Source: Porphyromonas asaccharolytica DSM 20707 (GTDB lineage Bacteria > Bacteroidota > Bacteroidia > Bacteroidales > Porphyromonadaceae). Taken from it: 64,000 nucleotides of DNA. Numbering within the stretch: position 1 is the stretch's first letter; each line of letters opens with the position of its first letter. Of this stretch, positions 1-9,770 are shown in pieces. The translations under genes and the position numbers were made by a program. The notes below the pieces were generated by a model. It had not been told where the DNA came from. It did no database searches and saw only the letters and a list, made by a program, of their open reading frames with translations. The stretch spans positions 1 through 64,000 of the forward strand of contig NC_015501.1 in NCBI RefSeq assembly GCF_000212375.1. The letters are read 5' to 3'.

Positions 1-341
1 ATTCGTAATCCTCTAGATAGCTCTTATTCTTGATTGTCTATTACTAGACTTATAGCTCAGTTATATCATTATAATAGTCTAACCCATAAGCAATTAGATC
101 AAACGTATTGGTTGTCAACAACTCTATATCCTAACCCTTTGACAACAATACAGATAGACGGGCGGAGAAGTGTTTTTGTCGTTTTGTCCTGTTGCATGGC
201 ATCGTCAAAGTTAGGATCTTTGCAAGTGAAAAGTGATCCTTCACAAAGGATCTTCCTCTTGGGTCACTTGACTATCCTACTGTTGCGAAGATAACAGTCT
301 CACTTTACATCGACTACTATCATATACTTGACTACTTAATT
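1..341. other. AT-rich intergenic region upstream of dnaA
   Basis: No convincing gene is visible. The first 150 bases are AT-rich and hold TTGTCAACAA (112-121) and the related TTGACAACAA near 139. These only loosely resemble DnaA boxes, so this is at best a weak origin candidate. Near 283-303 the text CTGTTGCGAAGATAACAGTC resembles the end of the MITE-like element at 59.4 kb. Evidence for an origin here is circumstantial. Confidence 0.35.
192..222 (+). promoter_or_regulatory. Possible dnaA promoter
   Basis: TTG at 192-194 is followed after 20 bases by GATCTTTG at 215-222. This differs by one base from the Bacteroidota -7 consensus TAnnTTTG and has the expected spacing. It lies about 120 bases upstream of dnaA. 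Confidence 0.4.
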
Positions 342-1769
342 ATGACTGACAGAGAAGCTGCCCTGCGGGCGTGGTCTGAGTGTACAGTCCTCCTTCAAGC
401 GATGATCCAACCAGAGGTCTACAACGCTTGGTTTCCACACATCAAGCCAGTCTCACTCATCGGAGTGGAGATGACGCTCGGTGTGCCTAGTCAGTTCTTC
501 TGTGAGTACATCGAGACACACTTCATCAACGAGCTCAAGCAGGTACTCCAGCGTATCGTCGGTCCTAACGTAGTCCTCAAGTACAAGGCGCTTGTAGACA
601 GCGCAGCCTCTCACCGCAAGAACTCGTCCGTAACGCTGCCCACGCAGAGCTATGCGAGCAATGCTTACGGTGCTGCTGGTGCCTATACGATCAATGCCAA
701 CGGAGCTGCCGCCGCACTGAAGACAGAGCCACGTCAGCTGCCAGACTTTGACTCGCAGCTCAAGCCTCAGCTGAGCTTTGACACCTACTATCAGGGGGAG
801 TCCAATCGCACCGCCAGCTCCATCGCTCGCTCTATTGCTGAGAAGCCTGGACAAGGGGCCCTCAACCCGTGCTTTATCTATGGCCCTTCAGGTGTCGGTA
901 AGACACACCTGTGCCATGCGATCGGACTACGGATCAGAGAGCTGTACCCTGAGCTAAAGGTGCTCTACGTCTCCTCTCATATGTTTGAGATGCAGTACGT
1001 CGCCGCCACAAGAGCCAATACGACCAACGACTTTATCAACTTCTACCAGCAGGTTGATGTACTCCTCATCGACGACATACAGGGGCTGATCGCCAAGAAG
1101 AAGACACAACTCACCTTCTTCCAAGTCTTCAACCACCTCTACATGCTGGGCAAGCAGATCGTCCTGACGAGCGATACGGCACCAGTCAACCTGGCGGGAC
1201 TTGAGGAGCGACTTATCTCACGTATAGCGGGTAGCCTGACGATAGAGGTAGAGCGTCCTGACTACGACCTCCGCAGAGAGTACCTCCGCCACAAGAGCGA
1301 GGAGAGCGGGAGCATACTACCCCAAGAGATGATCGACTACATAGCCCGCACAGTGACCAGCAGCATCCGTGGCCTGCAGGGAGTCTTCTTTTCGCTTATC
1401 ACCCGTGCTGCGGTGGAGGGTTGCGACGTTACCTCCTCTTTTGTCAAGAAGATCGTCAGCCAGACGGTCAAGCAAGAGAAGAAAGAGATCACGGTCTCTA
1501 TGATTGAGAAGACGGTGTGCGAATACTATCATGTGCCGATAGAGCTGGTGCGCAGTCGCTCGAGAAAGGCTGACGTGGCTCAGGCGAGGCAGATGATTAT
1601 GTACTTTGCGAAGCGCTATACGGATCAATCGCTCAGTGCTATCGGCGAACTGCTCGGTGGCCGCTCGCACGCCACTGTGCTACACAGCTGCAAGGTAGTA
1701 GAGGATCAAGCAGAGGTCTCCACGGCTTACCGTTCAGACCTCACCGCTATCGAGTCGCTGATCAAGTAG
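342..1769 (+). CDS. dnaA: Chromosomal replication initiator protein DnaA
   Basis: This 475-residue protein is the AAA+ initiator that binds DnaA boxes and opens the origin. The N-terminal interaction domain covers about residues 1-80. An Ala/Asn-rich linker follows at about 85-135. The ATPase domain has Walker A GPSGVGKT at 181-188 and Walker B LLIDDIQ at 241-247. The C-terminal DNA-binding domain carries the DnaA signature GRSHATVLHS near residue 440. Length and domain order are normal for the family. It is the first gene in the window and is preceded by AT-rich DNA, which fits a chromosome numbered from dnaA. Confidence 0.97.
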   Translation: MTDREAALRAWSECTVLLQAMIQPEVYNAWFPHIKPVSLIGVEMTLGVPSQFFCEYIETHFINELKQVLQRIVGPNVVLKYKALVDSAASHRKNSSVTLPTQSYASNAYGAAGAYTINANGAAAALKTEPRQLPDFDSQLKPQLSFDTYYQGESNRTASSIARSIAEKPGQGALNPCFIYGPSGVGKTHLCHAIGLRIRELYPELKVLYVSSHMFEMQYVAATRANTTNDFINFYQQVDVLLIDDIQGLIAKKKTQLTFFQVFNHLYMLGKQIVLTSDTAPVNLAGLEERLISRIAGSLTIEVERPDYDLRREYLRHKSEESGSILPQEMIDYIARTVTSSIRGLQGVFFSLITRAAVEGCDVTSSFVKKIVSQTVKQEKKEITVSMIEKTVCEYYHVPIELVRSRSRKADVAQARQMIMYFAKRYTDQSLSAIGELLGGRSHATVLHSCKVVEDQAEVSTAYRSDLTAIESLIK

Positions 1770-1788
1770 TCTCCAAAGCTCCTCCCCT

Positions 1789-2394
1789 ATGCCACACCCA
1801 CCCCGTGCTACCAAGACAGGATACATAGACCCCACGACGATCATTGACGAGGGGGCGCACATTGGTGCGGGTACGACTATCTGGCACTTCTGCCATATCA
1901 TGCACGATGCTGTCATCGGGGCGCAGTGTCATCTAGGACAAAACGTTGTCGTCCAGCCAGAAGTTCGTCTAGGCGACCGCTGCCGTGTCCTGAATAATGT
2001 CACGCTCTTCACAGGAGTTCATTGCGAAGAGGAGGTTTTCCTAGGACCTTCGTGCGTTTTCACCAATGTGATCAATCCGCGTGCGGCGGTCTCACGAAAG
2101 CACGAGTTTCGCCCCACACATATAGGCCGAGGAGCCTCTATCGGGGCCAATGCGACGATCCTTTGCGGGGTTAAGATTGGTGCTTACGCTATGATTGGCG
2201 CAGGTACGGTCGTGATCCGTGATGTGGCGCCCTACGCCCTGGTCGTGGGCAACCCAGCTCGCCAAATTGGCTGGGTAAGCCAAGAGGGACACAAGCTAGA
2301 CTTCTCTGAGGGCTCCTCCTGCTATGTAGCGGAGGAGCAGCGCACCTACCACCTAAGCCCCGACAGCAACACTATAACTTGTGACAACCAGTAA
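1789..2394 (+). CDS. Left-handed beta-helix N-acetyltransferase (WbpD/WlbB-like)
   Basis: The 201-residue protein is built of hexapeptide repeats from about residue 15 to 160, the fold of acyl-CoA-dependent sugar acetyltransferases. Blocks such as GPSCVFTNVINPR and YALVVGNPARQIGWVS match the WbpD/WlbB family, which N-acetylates UDP-2-acetamido-3-amino-2,3-dideoxy-D-glucuronate for surface polysaccharide. The exact sugar substrate is inferred, not shown. It lies 19 bases after dnaA and just before the thioesterase gene, so transcription with its neighbours is plausible. No other polysaccharide gene is next to it, so it may act with enzymes encoded elsewhere. Confidence 0.8.
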   Translation: MPHPPRATKTGYIDPTTIIDEGAHIGAGTTIWHFCHIMHDAVIGAQCHLGQNVVVQPEVRLGDRCRVLNNVTLFTGVHCEEEVFLGPSCVFTNVINPRAAVSRKHEFRPTHIGRGASIGANATILCGVKIGAYAMIGAGTVVIRDVAPYALVVGNPARQIGWVSQEGHKLDFSEGSSCYVAEEQRTYHLSPDSNTITCDNQ

Positions 2395-2401
2395 TCGATA
2401 T

Positions 2402-2791
2402 ATGAATATGGAAAGAAAAGCAACCACCCTAACCAAGCAATACCTCATCGAGCCTAAGCACAGTGCTGCTGAGATGGGATCTGGCGACATGCCCGTCCTC
2501 GCCACACCGGCACTGATCGCCTTTATGGAAAACGCAGCTATGCTTCTCGCCCGCAACTATACCGAGGAGGGCTCGACGACCGTCGGCACGATGATCACGA
2601 CCGACCACCAGCATGCGACACCCATCGGAGAGACGATCACGGTCACAGCACAACTCTCCTCGATAGAGGGACGCAAACTCACCTTTGCTATTGAGGCAAC
2701 CGATCAAGCGGGCGTTGTGGCTCAGGCTACACATGAGCGTTTTATCGTATCTCGTCAAAGATTCCTAGAGCGTTTGGGTATCAAGGAGTGA
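2402..2791 (+). CDS. Hotdog-fold thioesterase, FlK-like
   Basis: About 129 residues with a single hotdog domain. The segment ATPALIAFMENAAM followed by TDHQHATP places Thr, Glu and His as in the fluoroacetyl-CoA thioesterase (FlK) family. The usual Bacteroidota relatives are annotated only as thioesterases, so the acyl-CoA substrate is unknown. An in-frame ATG at 2381 would overlap the upstream stop by 14 bases. The ATG at 2402 avoids the overlap and is preferred; 2408 is another option. The valS promoter overlaps the end of this gene region. Confidence 0.8.
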   Translation: MNMERKATTLTKQYLIEPKHSAAEMGSGDMPVLATPALIAFMENAAMLLARNYTEEGSTTVGTMITTDHQHATPIGETITVTAQLSSIEGRKLTFAIEATDQAGVVAQATHERFIVSRQRFLERLGIKE

Positions 2792-2799
2792 TATTTCAG

Positions 2800-2807
2800 T
2801 ACCTTTG
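2800..2807 (+). promoter_or_regulatory. valS promoter -7 box
   Basis: TACCTTTG matches the Bacteroidota -7 consensus TAnnTTTG. It lies 30 bases before the valS ATG and just after the thioesterase stop. A TTG about 23 bases upstream could serve as the -33 element. Confidence 0.55.
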
Positions 2808-2836
2808 TACGCAAATATCACGACAGACTATAAGCA

Positions 2837-5500
2837 ATGCAAGACGATTCTATCACTTCTCAGATAACTAGTGTCTACGATCCTGCGGGTGTCGAGACTA
2901 AGTGGTACCAGTACTGGCTAGACCACAAGCTCTTTGAGGCACACGTGGATCACAGCAAGAAGCCCTACACGATCATCATGCCCCCGCCCAACGTGACGGG
3001 CGTACTGCACATGGGGCATATGCTCAATAACACGATCCAGGACATACTCATCCGTCGTGCTCGCATATCGGGTTACAACGCTTGCTGGGTGCCTGGCACC
3101 GACCACGCCTCGATCGCGACGGAGGCTAAGGTGGTAGAGCAGCTTGCTAAGCAAGGCATTCAGAAGAATCAGCTCACACGAGAGGACTTCCTCAAGCATG
3201 CTTGGGAGTGGACCGACAAGTATGGCGGCATCATCCTCAGCCAGTTGCGCAGATTAGGTGTATCGTGCGACTGGAGTCGTACAGCTTTTACCCTAGATGA
3301 GGAGCGCTCAGAGTCGGTCATCAATGTTTTCTGCAAGCTCTACGAGGAGGGACTCATCTACCGTGGGGTACGCGTGGTCAACTGGGACCCCAAGGCACAG
3401 ACGGCACTCTCGGACGAGGAGGTTATCTTCAAGGAGCATCAGGGCAAGCTCTACTACCTTCGCTACTTCATCGAGGGTACTGAGGATTACATCATCGTAG
3501 CGACGACACGCCCCGAGACGATCATGGGCGACACGGCCGTCTGTATCAATCCGACAGATCCTCGCTACCACCATCTGCGTGGTAAGCGAGTCATCGTCCC
3601 ACTCGTAGGTCGCTCCGTCCCGATCATCGAGGATGAATACGTAGATCTAGAGTTCGGTACGGGCTGTCTCAAGGTCACTCCAGCCCACGACATCAACGAC
3701 TACCAGCTCGGCATCACGCATCAGCTGGAGACAATCGACATCTTCAACAACGACGGCACGCTCAATGAGCACGGTGGCAAGTACGCGGGCAAAGATCGCT
3801 TCGCAGTCCGCAAGGAGATCGTCGTAGACCTCAAAGAGGCTGGCTTGCTCGACCACGAAGAGGACTACAACAACCGCGTCGGCTACAGCGAGCGCACCGA
3901 TGTAGCGATCGAGCCAAAGCTGTCGATGCAGTGGTTCCTCAAGATGTCCGAGCTAGCCAAGCCCGCTTTACAGGCAGTCCTTGAGGATACCGTACAGCTT
4001 GTACCCAAGAAGTTTGTCAACACCTATCGCTACTGGCTGGAGAACATCAAGGACTGGTGCATCAGCCGTCAGCTTTGGTGGGGACATCGCATACCAGCTT
4101 ACTACCTGCCCAACGGACAGTTCGTCGTAGCGGCTACAGCTGAGGAGGCTTTGGCAAAAGCAAAGCAAGAGACAGGCGACAACAGCCTAACGATCGAACA
4201 GCTCAGCCAAGAGTCTGACTGTCTCGACACGTGGTTCTCCTCCTGGCTATGGCCTATCAGCCTCTTTGGCAAGATCGATGGCTCTGAGCCAACGGAAGAT
4301 CTCAAATACTTCTACCCCACCTCCGTCCTAGTCACAGGACCTGACATCCTCTTCTTCTGGGTAGCCCGTATGATCATGGCGGGGTATCACTTTATGGGAG
4401 ATCGTCCCTTTGACAAGGTCTACCTAACTGGTATCGTCCGTGACGACAAAGGACGCAAGATGTCTAAGTCGCTCGGCAACTCGCCAGACCCCATTGACCT
4501 GATGGACAAGTACGGAGCCGATGGCGTGCGCCTAGGACTTATGATGGCCACCTCTGCCGGCAATGACCTCCTCTACGACGAGAGCCTTGTGGAGCAGGGA
4601 CGCAACTTCTGCAATAAGATCTGGAATAGCTACCGCTTCCTCAAGACGCAGAGTGTCTCCGACGAAGTCAAGCCAGACGCAGCTAGCCTAATAGCTATGG
4701 AGTGGTTTGAGTCTCTACTCGCCTCGACGATGAGCGAGCTAGACGACCTCTTCGACAAGTATCGCATCAGCGACGCCGTCACGCTCCTCTACAAGCTCGT
4801 CCGAGACGACTTCTCCGGTCTTTACCTAGAGGCTATCAAGCCAGCCTACGGCACCAGCATGAGCCGTAAGGTTTACGAACGAACGATCCACTACTTCGAG
4901 CAGATCTTCATCTTGCTGCACCCCTTCATGCCGTTCATCACGGAGGAGCTTTGGCAGGACGTAGCACCTCGCCAGGAGGGTGAGTCCATCATGTACGCTC
5001 ATCTAGACGATACGCTACAGGCGGATAAGCAGCTACTCGCCGACATGGAGCATGCCGTCGATCTGATCACCAAGATACGTAGCATACGCAGTGCACATCA
5101 GATAGCGACCAAGCAGTCGCTTGCGCTCACCACCAGTGGCGAGCATCCCGAGCGTATGAGCGAGCTAGTCATCAAGCTGGCCAACCTCTCTGCCCTCACG
5201 AAGGCGGAGGCGCATCAGTCGGAAGAGCATACGGCCGAGCACTTCATCATCGGCACAGTCCCCTACTCCGTCGAGCTGGCGGGTGCCATCGATGTCGAGA
5301 AGACCGTAGAGCGTCTGCGTGGCGAGCTAGCGCATCAGGAGAAGTTCCTCGCAGGAGTTCGCAAGAAGCTCTCCAACGAGAAGTTTGTCGCCAATGCCAA
5401 GCCCGAAGTTGTCGCCCTCGAGCGCAAGAAAGAGAGCGATGCCCTGCTACGCATCGACGAGGTACAGCAGCAGCTCAAGCAGCTCGGCGCCACCCTCTAG
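2837..5500 (+). CDS. valS: Valine--tRNA ligase
   Basis: This 887-residue class I aminoacyl-tRNA synthetase charges tRNA-Val. The HIGH-type motif is HMGH at residues 58-61 and KMSKS is at 541-545. The editing (CP1) domain lies between them, with the expected [11 protein letters not shown] segment near residue 220. The last roughly 65 residues form the charged coiled-coil tail typical of bacterial ValRS ([15 protein letters not shown]). Length is normal. It has its own -7 box upstream and a strong hairpin with a T-rich tail downstream. Confidence 0.98.
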   Translation: MQDDSITSQITSVYDPAGVETKWYQYWLDHKLFEAHVDHSKKPYTIIMPPPNVTGVLHMGHMLNNTIQDILIRRARISGYNACWVPGTDHASIATEAKVVEQLAKQGIQKNQLTREDFLKHAWEWTDKYGGIILSQLRRLGVSCDWSRTAFTLDEERSESVINVFCKLYEEGLIYRGVRVVNWDPKAQTALSDEEVIFKEHQGKLYYLRYFIEGTEDYIIVATTRPETIMGDTAVCINPTDPRYHHLRGKRVIVPLVGRSVPIIEDEYVDLEFGTGCLKVTPAHDINDYQLGITHQLETIDIFNNDGTLNEHGGKYAGKDRFAVRKEIVVDLKEAGLLDHEEDYNNRVGYSERTDVAIEPKLSMQWFLKMSELAKPALQAVLEDTVQLVPKKFVNTYRYWLENIKDWCISRQLWWGHRIPAYYLPNGQFVVAATAEEALAKAKQETGDNSLTIEQLSQESDCLDTWFSSWLWPISLFGKIDGSEPTEDLKYFYPTSVLVTGPDILFFWVARMIMAGYHFMGDRPFDKVYLTGIVRDDKGRKMSKSLGNSPDPIDLMDKYGADGVRLGLMMATSAGNDLLYDESLVEQGRNFCNKIWNSYRFLKTQSVSDEVKPDAASLIAMEWFESLLASTMSELDDLFDKYRISDAVTLLYKLVRDDFSGLYLEAIKPAYGTSMSRKVYERTIHYFEQIFILLHPFMPFITEELWQDVAPRQEGESIMYAHLDDTLQADKQLLADMEHAVDLITKIRSIRSAHQIATKQSLALTTSGEHPERMSELVIKLANLSALTKAEAHQSEEHTAEHFIIGTVPYSVELAGAIDVEKTVERLRGELAHQEKFLAGVRKKLSNEKFVANAKPEVVALERKKESDALLRIDEVQQQLKQLGATL

Positions 5501-5553
5501 CTCCTTCATAAAAGGGGTTAGCCCCAACGGCTATCCAACAGGCGCCCACAACG

Positions 5554-5600
5554 AAAGGACTCAATCGCTGAGCAAAAGCGGTTGAGTCCTTTTGTTTTTG
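5554..5600 (+). terminator. Rho-independent terminator of valS
   Basis: AAAGGACTCAATCGCT (5554-5569) pairs with AGCGGTTGAGTCCTTT (5577-5592) with one mismatch. The hairpin is followed by TGTTTTTG. It lies about 55 bases after the valS stop. Confidence 0.85.
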
Positions 5601-5713
5601 AGCCAAGCTCTTGCTAATGGATCTTGCCACTTGAAAAAGATTTAGTACATTCGCTTAGTGCTTTAGCACACACCACACTAGATCTATCCAATTTATCTAA
5701 CCACATAATAGCT

Positions 5714-7744
5714 ATGCAAAGAAAGATTACCCTGCTATCACTAATCCTCTGCACACTGGCGTGGGGGCTCTCGGCTCAGACCTATCCCGTGAGTTCCTAC
5801 AAGCTGAGTGAAGACAAGAAGACTCTGACCGAGTGGTCTGGAGATGAGGAGACGATAGACCTCACTAAGGACACAGCCTTTGCCGCTGTAGAGATCATCG
5901 GCGACGGCGCTTTTAGAGCTCGTCGCGACTTGAGAGAGGTTGTGCTACCTAACTCCTGCCGAGAGATTCAGGGAGAAGCGTTTGCTGACTGCAACATGTT
6001 ACAGAAGATCTCTTGGAGCGATCATCTCGAGTCGATCGGTGAGGAGAGCTTCCTAGCCTGTAAGAATCTGCAGTCTGTAGACTTCAAGAAGGTGACCAGT
6101 ATAGGCGGCTCCGCCTTCAGTGGCTGTGCTAAGCTCAAGCGCGTCACGCTACCGAAGACACTAGAGGCACTGGGCGAGTATGCTTTTTACAACTGCCGCC
6201 AGCTCGCCCACTTTGATGTCGAGAAGGGGTGTGAGACCTACTTTGCCGTGAGTGGCGTACTCTACAGCGATCTCTTAGGGAGCTGGTACCTAGAGCAATA
6301 CCCACGGGCCAAGACAGACGAAGAGTTTGTGATCCCCTTTACCGTATTAGGGACAGCGGCTCGTGCTTTTGACAACTGTAAGTCGATCAAGCGACTTTAC
6401 ATTCCTCAGGATATGTCTCGCTTCAACACCAACGCATTCTTCAACTGTACAGGACTAGAGGAGATCTACTCCTACCGCAGCTTTCCACCCGAAGTGATCG
6501 GCACCGATGCGCTCCAGGGGGTCAATGTCGAGCAGTGCAAGCTCTATGTACCCGAAGATGCTATCGAGCAGTACAAGACGGCTGATGGCTGGAAGCTCTT
6601 CAAGCAAATCCTCCCGATGCCTCAGGAGACAGGCGTCTCACGTATGAGCTACATCTATGACGGGGCTAGCAATACGCTTCTGAGCTTCATAGGCACTATG
6701 CCAGAGCTGGATATGACAAAAGACCCCATACTCTCTAAGACTGAGTACATAGCTGACGAAGCTATTAAAGCGGATAAGCTATCAAACGTCACACTACAGA
6801 CCTTGATCCTGGCGGACGGGATCAAAGAGCTCGGCGAAGCAGCTATATGGGCGACTGAACTACGGGATCTAAAGCTCGGTGACCAGATCGAGGTGATGAA
6901 GGAGGCCAGCATTAGCGGCGCTAAGATCACGCAGCTTGCTCTACCCGCATCGCTACGCTCATTTGCTCCGTGCGCTATCTACAACGCATTCTATCTACAG
7001 ACCATCACCCTTAGTGAAGATAACCCCACCTATGAGGTACGAGACAATCTCCTCATCGAAAAGGCCAGTAACTCGCTCCTCTTCATGCCTAATGGACGAC
7101 AAGGTGGACGAACCATACACCTCCCCAGTGGTATCAGAGCGGTCTCCGATAGAGCTGTCTATAACGACATCTGTGTCGAGGAACTTATCCTCGACGAGGG
7201 CTTTGAGGAGATTGGTGTCAGTGCCTTCTCACAGTGCTTTAGCTTGATCTACTTAGACCTGCCTGCTACAGTCAAGACGTTGAAGAATAATGCCCTCAAG
7301 GGCAACAACGCACTCGCCACAGTGATCATACGTGCCACCACTCCTCCTGAGGCTACTCCACGAGGCTCTGCTGGAGGGTACCGCACAGAGGGCACTTTCG
7401 ATCAGCTTCCTGACAACGCTACACTCTACGTACCCAAGGAGAGCATCGAGGCATATAAGGCGATACCAGCCTACGCAGAGGCGTTTGCCCAGATCAAGCC
7501 TCTCGAAGAGGCTCCTCTACCTACCAGCTGTCAGCGACCTCTCGCCCCGACCGTCCAGATCGCGACTGCTGACGGGGTGCTCAACGTCACCGCCGAGGGT
7601 GTCATCTCTATCTACGACCTCACAGGTACACTACGCAGCTCTGGTAGCAATACCCTACGTGTGATCGGTACGACTGGCGAGACCCTTATGGTAGTCATCC
7701 AGGGGCGTGACACAACGCTCGTCCGCAAGGTCGTCCTTCGCTAG
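5714..7744 (+). CDS. BspA-like leucine-rich-repeat surface protein
   Basis: 676 residues when started at the ATG at 5714, which gives a clean Sec signal peptide (hydrophobic stretch ending LGWGLSAQ-like, LAWGLSAQ). An in-frame start at 5624 would add 30 residues before it and is not favoured. Most of the protein is made of BspA-type repeats such as IGEESFLACKNLQSVDF and IGGSAFSGCAKLKRVTLP in two blocks, with YVPEDAIEQYK-like spacers. BspA-like proteins of oral anaerobes bind host proteins or other cells. The last roughly 45 residues (IYDLTGTLRSS to KVVLR) resemble a type IX secretion C-terminal domain. The ligand is unknown. Confidence 0.8.
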   Translation: MQRKITLLSLILCTLAWGLSAQTYPVSSYKLSEDKKTLTEWSGDEETIDLTKDTAFAAVEIIGDGAFRARRDLREVVLPNSCREIQGEAFADCNMLQKISWSDHLESIGEESFLACKNLQSVDFKKVTSIGGSAFSGCAKLKRVTLPKTLEALGEYAFYNCRQLAHFDVEKGCETYFAVSGVLYSDLLGSWYLEQYPRAKTDEEFVIPFTVLGTAARAFDNCKSIKRLYIPQDMSRFNTNAFFNCTGLEEIYSYRSFPPEVIGTDALQGVNVEQCKLYVPEDAIEQYKTADGWKLFKQILPMPQETGVSRMSYIYDGASNTLLSFIGTMPELDMTKDPILSKTEYIADEAIKADKLSNVTLQTLILADGIKELGEAAIWATELRDLKLGDQIEVMKEASISGAKITQLALPASLRSFAPCAIYNAFYLQTITLSEDNPTYEVRDNLLIEKASNSLLFMPNGRQGGRTIHLPSGIRAVSDRAVYNDICVEELILDEGFEEIGVSAFSQCFSLIYLDLPATVKTLKNNALKGNNALATVIIRATTPPEATPRGSAGGYRTEGTFDQLPDNATLYVPKESIEAYKAIPAYAEAFAQIKPLEEAPLPTSCQRPLAPTVQIATADGVLNVTAEGVISIYDLTGTLRSSGSNTLRVIGTTGETLMVVIQGRDTTLVRKVVLR

Positions 7745-7767
7745 CGTGCTACGCACTTTTTCAATTA

Positions 7768-7809
7768 TTCCTCCAGTCGTTCGGAGCGCTGCTCCTTCGA
7801 CTGGAGGAA
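7768..7809. terminator. Bidirectional hairpin between convergent genes
   Basis: TTCCTCCAGTCG (7768-7779) pairs perfectly with CGACTGGAGGAA (7798-7809), with a nested GAGC/GCTC stem in the loop. It lies between the BspA-like gene and the AlkD-like gene, which converge, so it probably ends both transcripts. Its inner 26 bases recur at 12403-12428. Confidence 0.65.
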
Positions 7810-7830
7810 TTATAATACACTTGATAGGTA

Positions 7831-8526
7831 CTAGCGCGCCCTACGGCGGGAGTCGCGAAGCTTCTGCTGGTACATACGTAGCACCGTGTCGTCCGTGATC
7901 TCTGTGCGGATGGCTTCGACGAGGGAGGCGTCGTCCGTGAGCGTTATCTCGCCAAGAAGCCACGCTATCGCCATCCGGACATAGTACGTCTCGTCATGCT
8001 GCAGTGGTACGACATGATCTAGTGCCGTCCTAGGCGTGGCTAAGCCGTGACGTATGAGGTCGAGCCACGCAACGATGGTGAGACGACGTGCGTAGGGATT
8101 GGCGTCGTGAGCATACTCAGCCATCGAGCGAAGGACTATCTGTCGCTCCGCGTCGTCTCTCCTCGCCCAGCCTGCTAGTACCTCCTTGTAGTAGTCAGGC
8201 ACCGCCCAGCCATCACAGAGGGGATAGAGGAGAGGAAGTCCTTCAGCAGCCGAGGCTAGACGACCGATGACGCCACCGAAGATGATTTTGTACTCATACC
8301 ATACGACGGCTCTCTCGTGGAGTAGCTCGAAGGCTTCGTCGAGCGTGAGCAAAGCACTGAGCTGCCTTATGGCTTGTCGGAGCCACTTCATACGAATGCC
8401 GAGGACGCTCTCGGGTCGTGAGGAGACTTTGGTGCGTCGTGCCATAAAGTCGGCATACTCAGGCTCACGACGCAGCTCCAGCTGTGTGAGCAGTGCAGAG
8501 GTCTCTTCTAGAGCTGTAGATATCAT
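7831..8526 (-). CDS. DNA alkylation repair protein (AlkD-like HEAT repeat)
   Basis: The 231-residue protein is all alpha-helical in character. It carries the family segments RMKWLRQAIRQL, WYEYKIIFGGVIGR and DETYYVRMAIAWLLGE, the last being the most characteristic block of the AlkD family. These proteins are DNA glycosylases built of HEAT-like repeats that remove positively charged alkylated bases. Length is normal for the family. It converges with the BspA-like gene. A hairpin separates it from the upstream chelatase gene, so it is probably transcribed independently. Confidence 0.8.
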   Translation of the reverse strand: MISTALEETSALLTQLELRREPEYADFMARRTKVSSRPESVLGIRMKWLRQAIRQLSALLTLDEAFELLHERAVVWYEYKIIFGGVIGRLASAAEGLPLLYPLCDGWAVPDYYKEVLAGWARRDDAERQIVLRSMAEYAHDANPYARRLTIVAWLDLIRHGLATPRTALDHVVPLQHDETYYVRMAIAWLLGEITLTDDASLVEAIRTEITDDTVLRMYQQKLRDSRRRAR

Positions 8527-8560
8527 AGGAGGTTGTGAAGATATATCCCATAAGTAGCAC

Positions 8561-8595
8561 AGTCCCCCATATACGATCCGTGTATATGGGGGACT
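8561..8595 (-). terminator. Perfect 14-bp hairpin after the chelatase lipoprotein gene
   Basis: AGTCCCCCATATAC (8561-8574) pairs perfectly with GTATATGGGGGACT (8582-8595) around a 7-base loop. It lies between the stop of the CbiK-like gene and the start of the AlkD-like gene. No clear T-run follows on the minus strand, so termination is inferred from the stem strength and position. Confidence 0.5.
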
Positions 8596-8659
8596 GATTG
8601 CATGATGCCACCGTACGACTGAGGCGCGATGCCACAGTCACTAGGCGCTTGGCTTAGGA

Positions 8660-9682
8660 TTAGTCCTCTTCAGGCGTGTAGAGAGGTTCGTTGGCAAGAG
8701 CCTTCGTCATGTGGCTTACCCAGACATTGACGATAGCGGGATAGTCAGCTAGTCCATTCATCGTGCAGCCATCTAGCGTACACTTGAAGCCAGCCTTGTT
8801 CATCTCATAGCGCCAGCTTCCCTCCTCAGGATTCTGAGGATCGACACCGCCCTTGAGGTCATTGTTGGCGTGATCACCAGCGATAGACATGAGCGGGTGT
8901 AGGAGCATCGCGCCAGAGGTCTTGCCAGCCTTCTTAGCGCGAGCGATCAGGTCGTCTACAAGGTTGCCCTCCATATCGACGGTAGCGACGAAGTAGTTGG
9001 GGCTGAGCTTCTGTAGCTCCTTCTCGATCATAGGATAGCGAGAGTTACCATTACCGTAGTTCATGTCCTCGGGGTTACCGTGTCCCATGAAGCTAACGAG
9101 CTTGCCAGCAGCAACCTCCTTGCCATAGATCTTGTGTAGCTCACCAGCGACTATCTTGCAGTCCTCTTCAGTCTCTAGTAGCGGACCAGCGAGGTACACG
9201 GTCGTCTTGGCAAACTCAGGGTGCTCACCGTTGTTACGGAAGTCCTTGATGTAGTTCTTGACACGTAGGAACTCCTCACCAGGTACGATGTGTAGTGACT
9301 GCACTGCTATGTCCTTGTATCCAGCAGCTCCGAGAGCCTCTAGATAGAAGTTGGGGGAATAGTAGTTCCATCCCTTCTGAGCGCAGCGTGTCATACAGAT
9401 CTCTGAGGTAAAGGAGAAGTAGAGGTCTCTGTCTGGGAACTGCTCCTTAAAGCGAGCCTGTATCTTCTTAAAGGTCTCCTGAGGCTTATCCCAGGTACTA
9501 CCGAAAGAGACAAGGAGTAGAGCCTTGTCTGTGGTCTTCTTTGCCTGCACCTCCTTGGTTACAGCCTGCAGCTTCTTGTCGTGATTTGAGAGAGCTAGGT
9601 TGTTGTCCTCCTGGCAGCCTACGCAGGTCAGGAGTGTCAGTCCTAGAGCGCAGAGTGATAAGATTGTCAATAGCTTCTTCAT
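8660..9682 (-). CDS. CbiK-family chelatase-like lipoprotein (IhtB/FetB-like)
   Basis: 340 residues. The N-terminus is a lipoprotein signal with a Cys at 20 (LLTC) and another at 23 (CVGC), so the protein is probably anchored in a membrane outside the cytoplasm. The rest is a complete CbiK (sirohydrochlorin cobaltochelatase) domain. It has VSFGSTWDKPQET, QSLHIVPGEE with His131, GHGNPED with His201, and LMSIAGDHANND with His271. The histidines proposed as metal ligands in CbiK are present. A CbiK-like lipoprotein beside a TonB receptor matches P. gingivalis IhtB/FetB next to IhtA, which handle haem iron. So the role could be chelation of Co or Fe, or tetrapyrrole binding. It lies 88 bases downstream of the TonB receptor gene. 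Confidence 0.8.
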   Translation of the reverse strand: MKKLLTILSLCALGLTLLTCVGCQEDNNLALSNHDKKLQAVTKEVQAKKTTDKALLLVSFGSTWDKPQETFKKIQARFKEQFPDRDLYFSFTSEICMTRCAQKGWNYYSPNFYLEALGAAGYKDIAVQSLHIVPGEEFLRVKNYIKDFRNNGEHPEFAKTTVYLAGPLLETEEDCKIVAGELHKIYGKEVAAGKLVSFMGHGNPEDMNYGNGNSRYPMIEKELQKLSPNYFVATVDMEGNLVDDLIARAKKAGKTSGAMLLHPLMSIAGDHANNDLKGGVDPQNPEEGSWRYEMNKAGFKCTLDGCTMNGLADYPAIVNVWVSHMTKALANEPLYTPEED

Positions 9683-9770
9683 TGTTGATAGGGGTTATAA
9701 GTTATTTTATATTTGTGTGTGTGTTGGCTTGATAAAGTGTAGTGCGTTAGGGGGGAAAACGATGATTTGT

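Noticed and set aside
34-294. 86-codon ORF upstream of dnaA
   Set aside because: It lies in AT-rich DNA, overlaps the likely dnaA promoter, and has no recognisable motif or signal.
1-341. Defined oriC with DnaA-box cluster
   Set aside because: Only loose matches to DnaA boxes; Bacteroidota origins are not always next to dnaA. A GC-skew plot of the whole genome would decide.
3297-4305. Several ORFs of 60-90 codons antisense or out of frame within valS
   Set aside because: They are shadows of the valS reading frame with no motifs.
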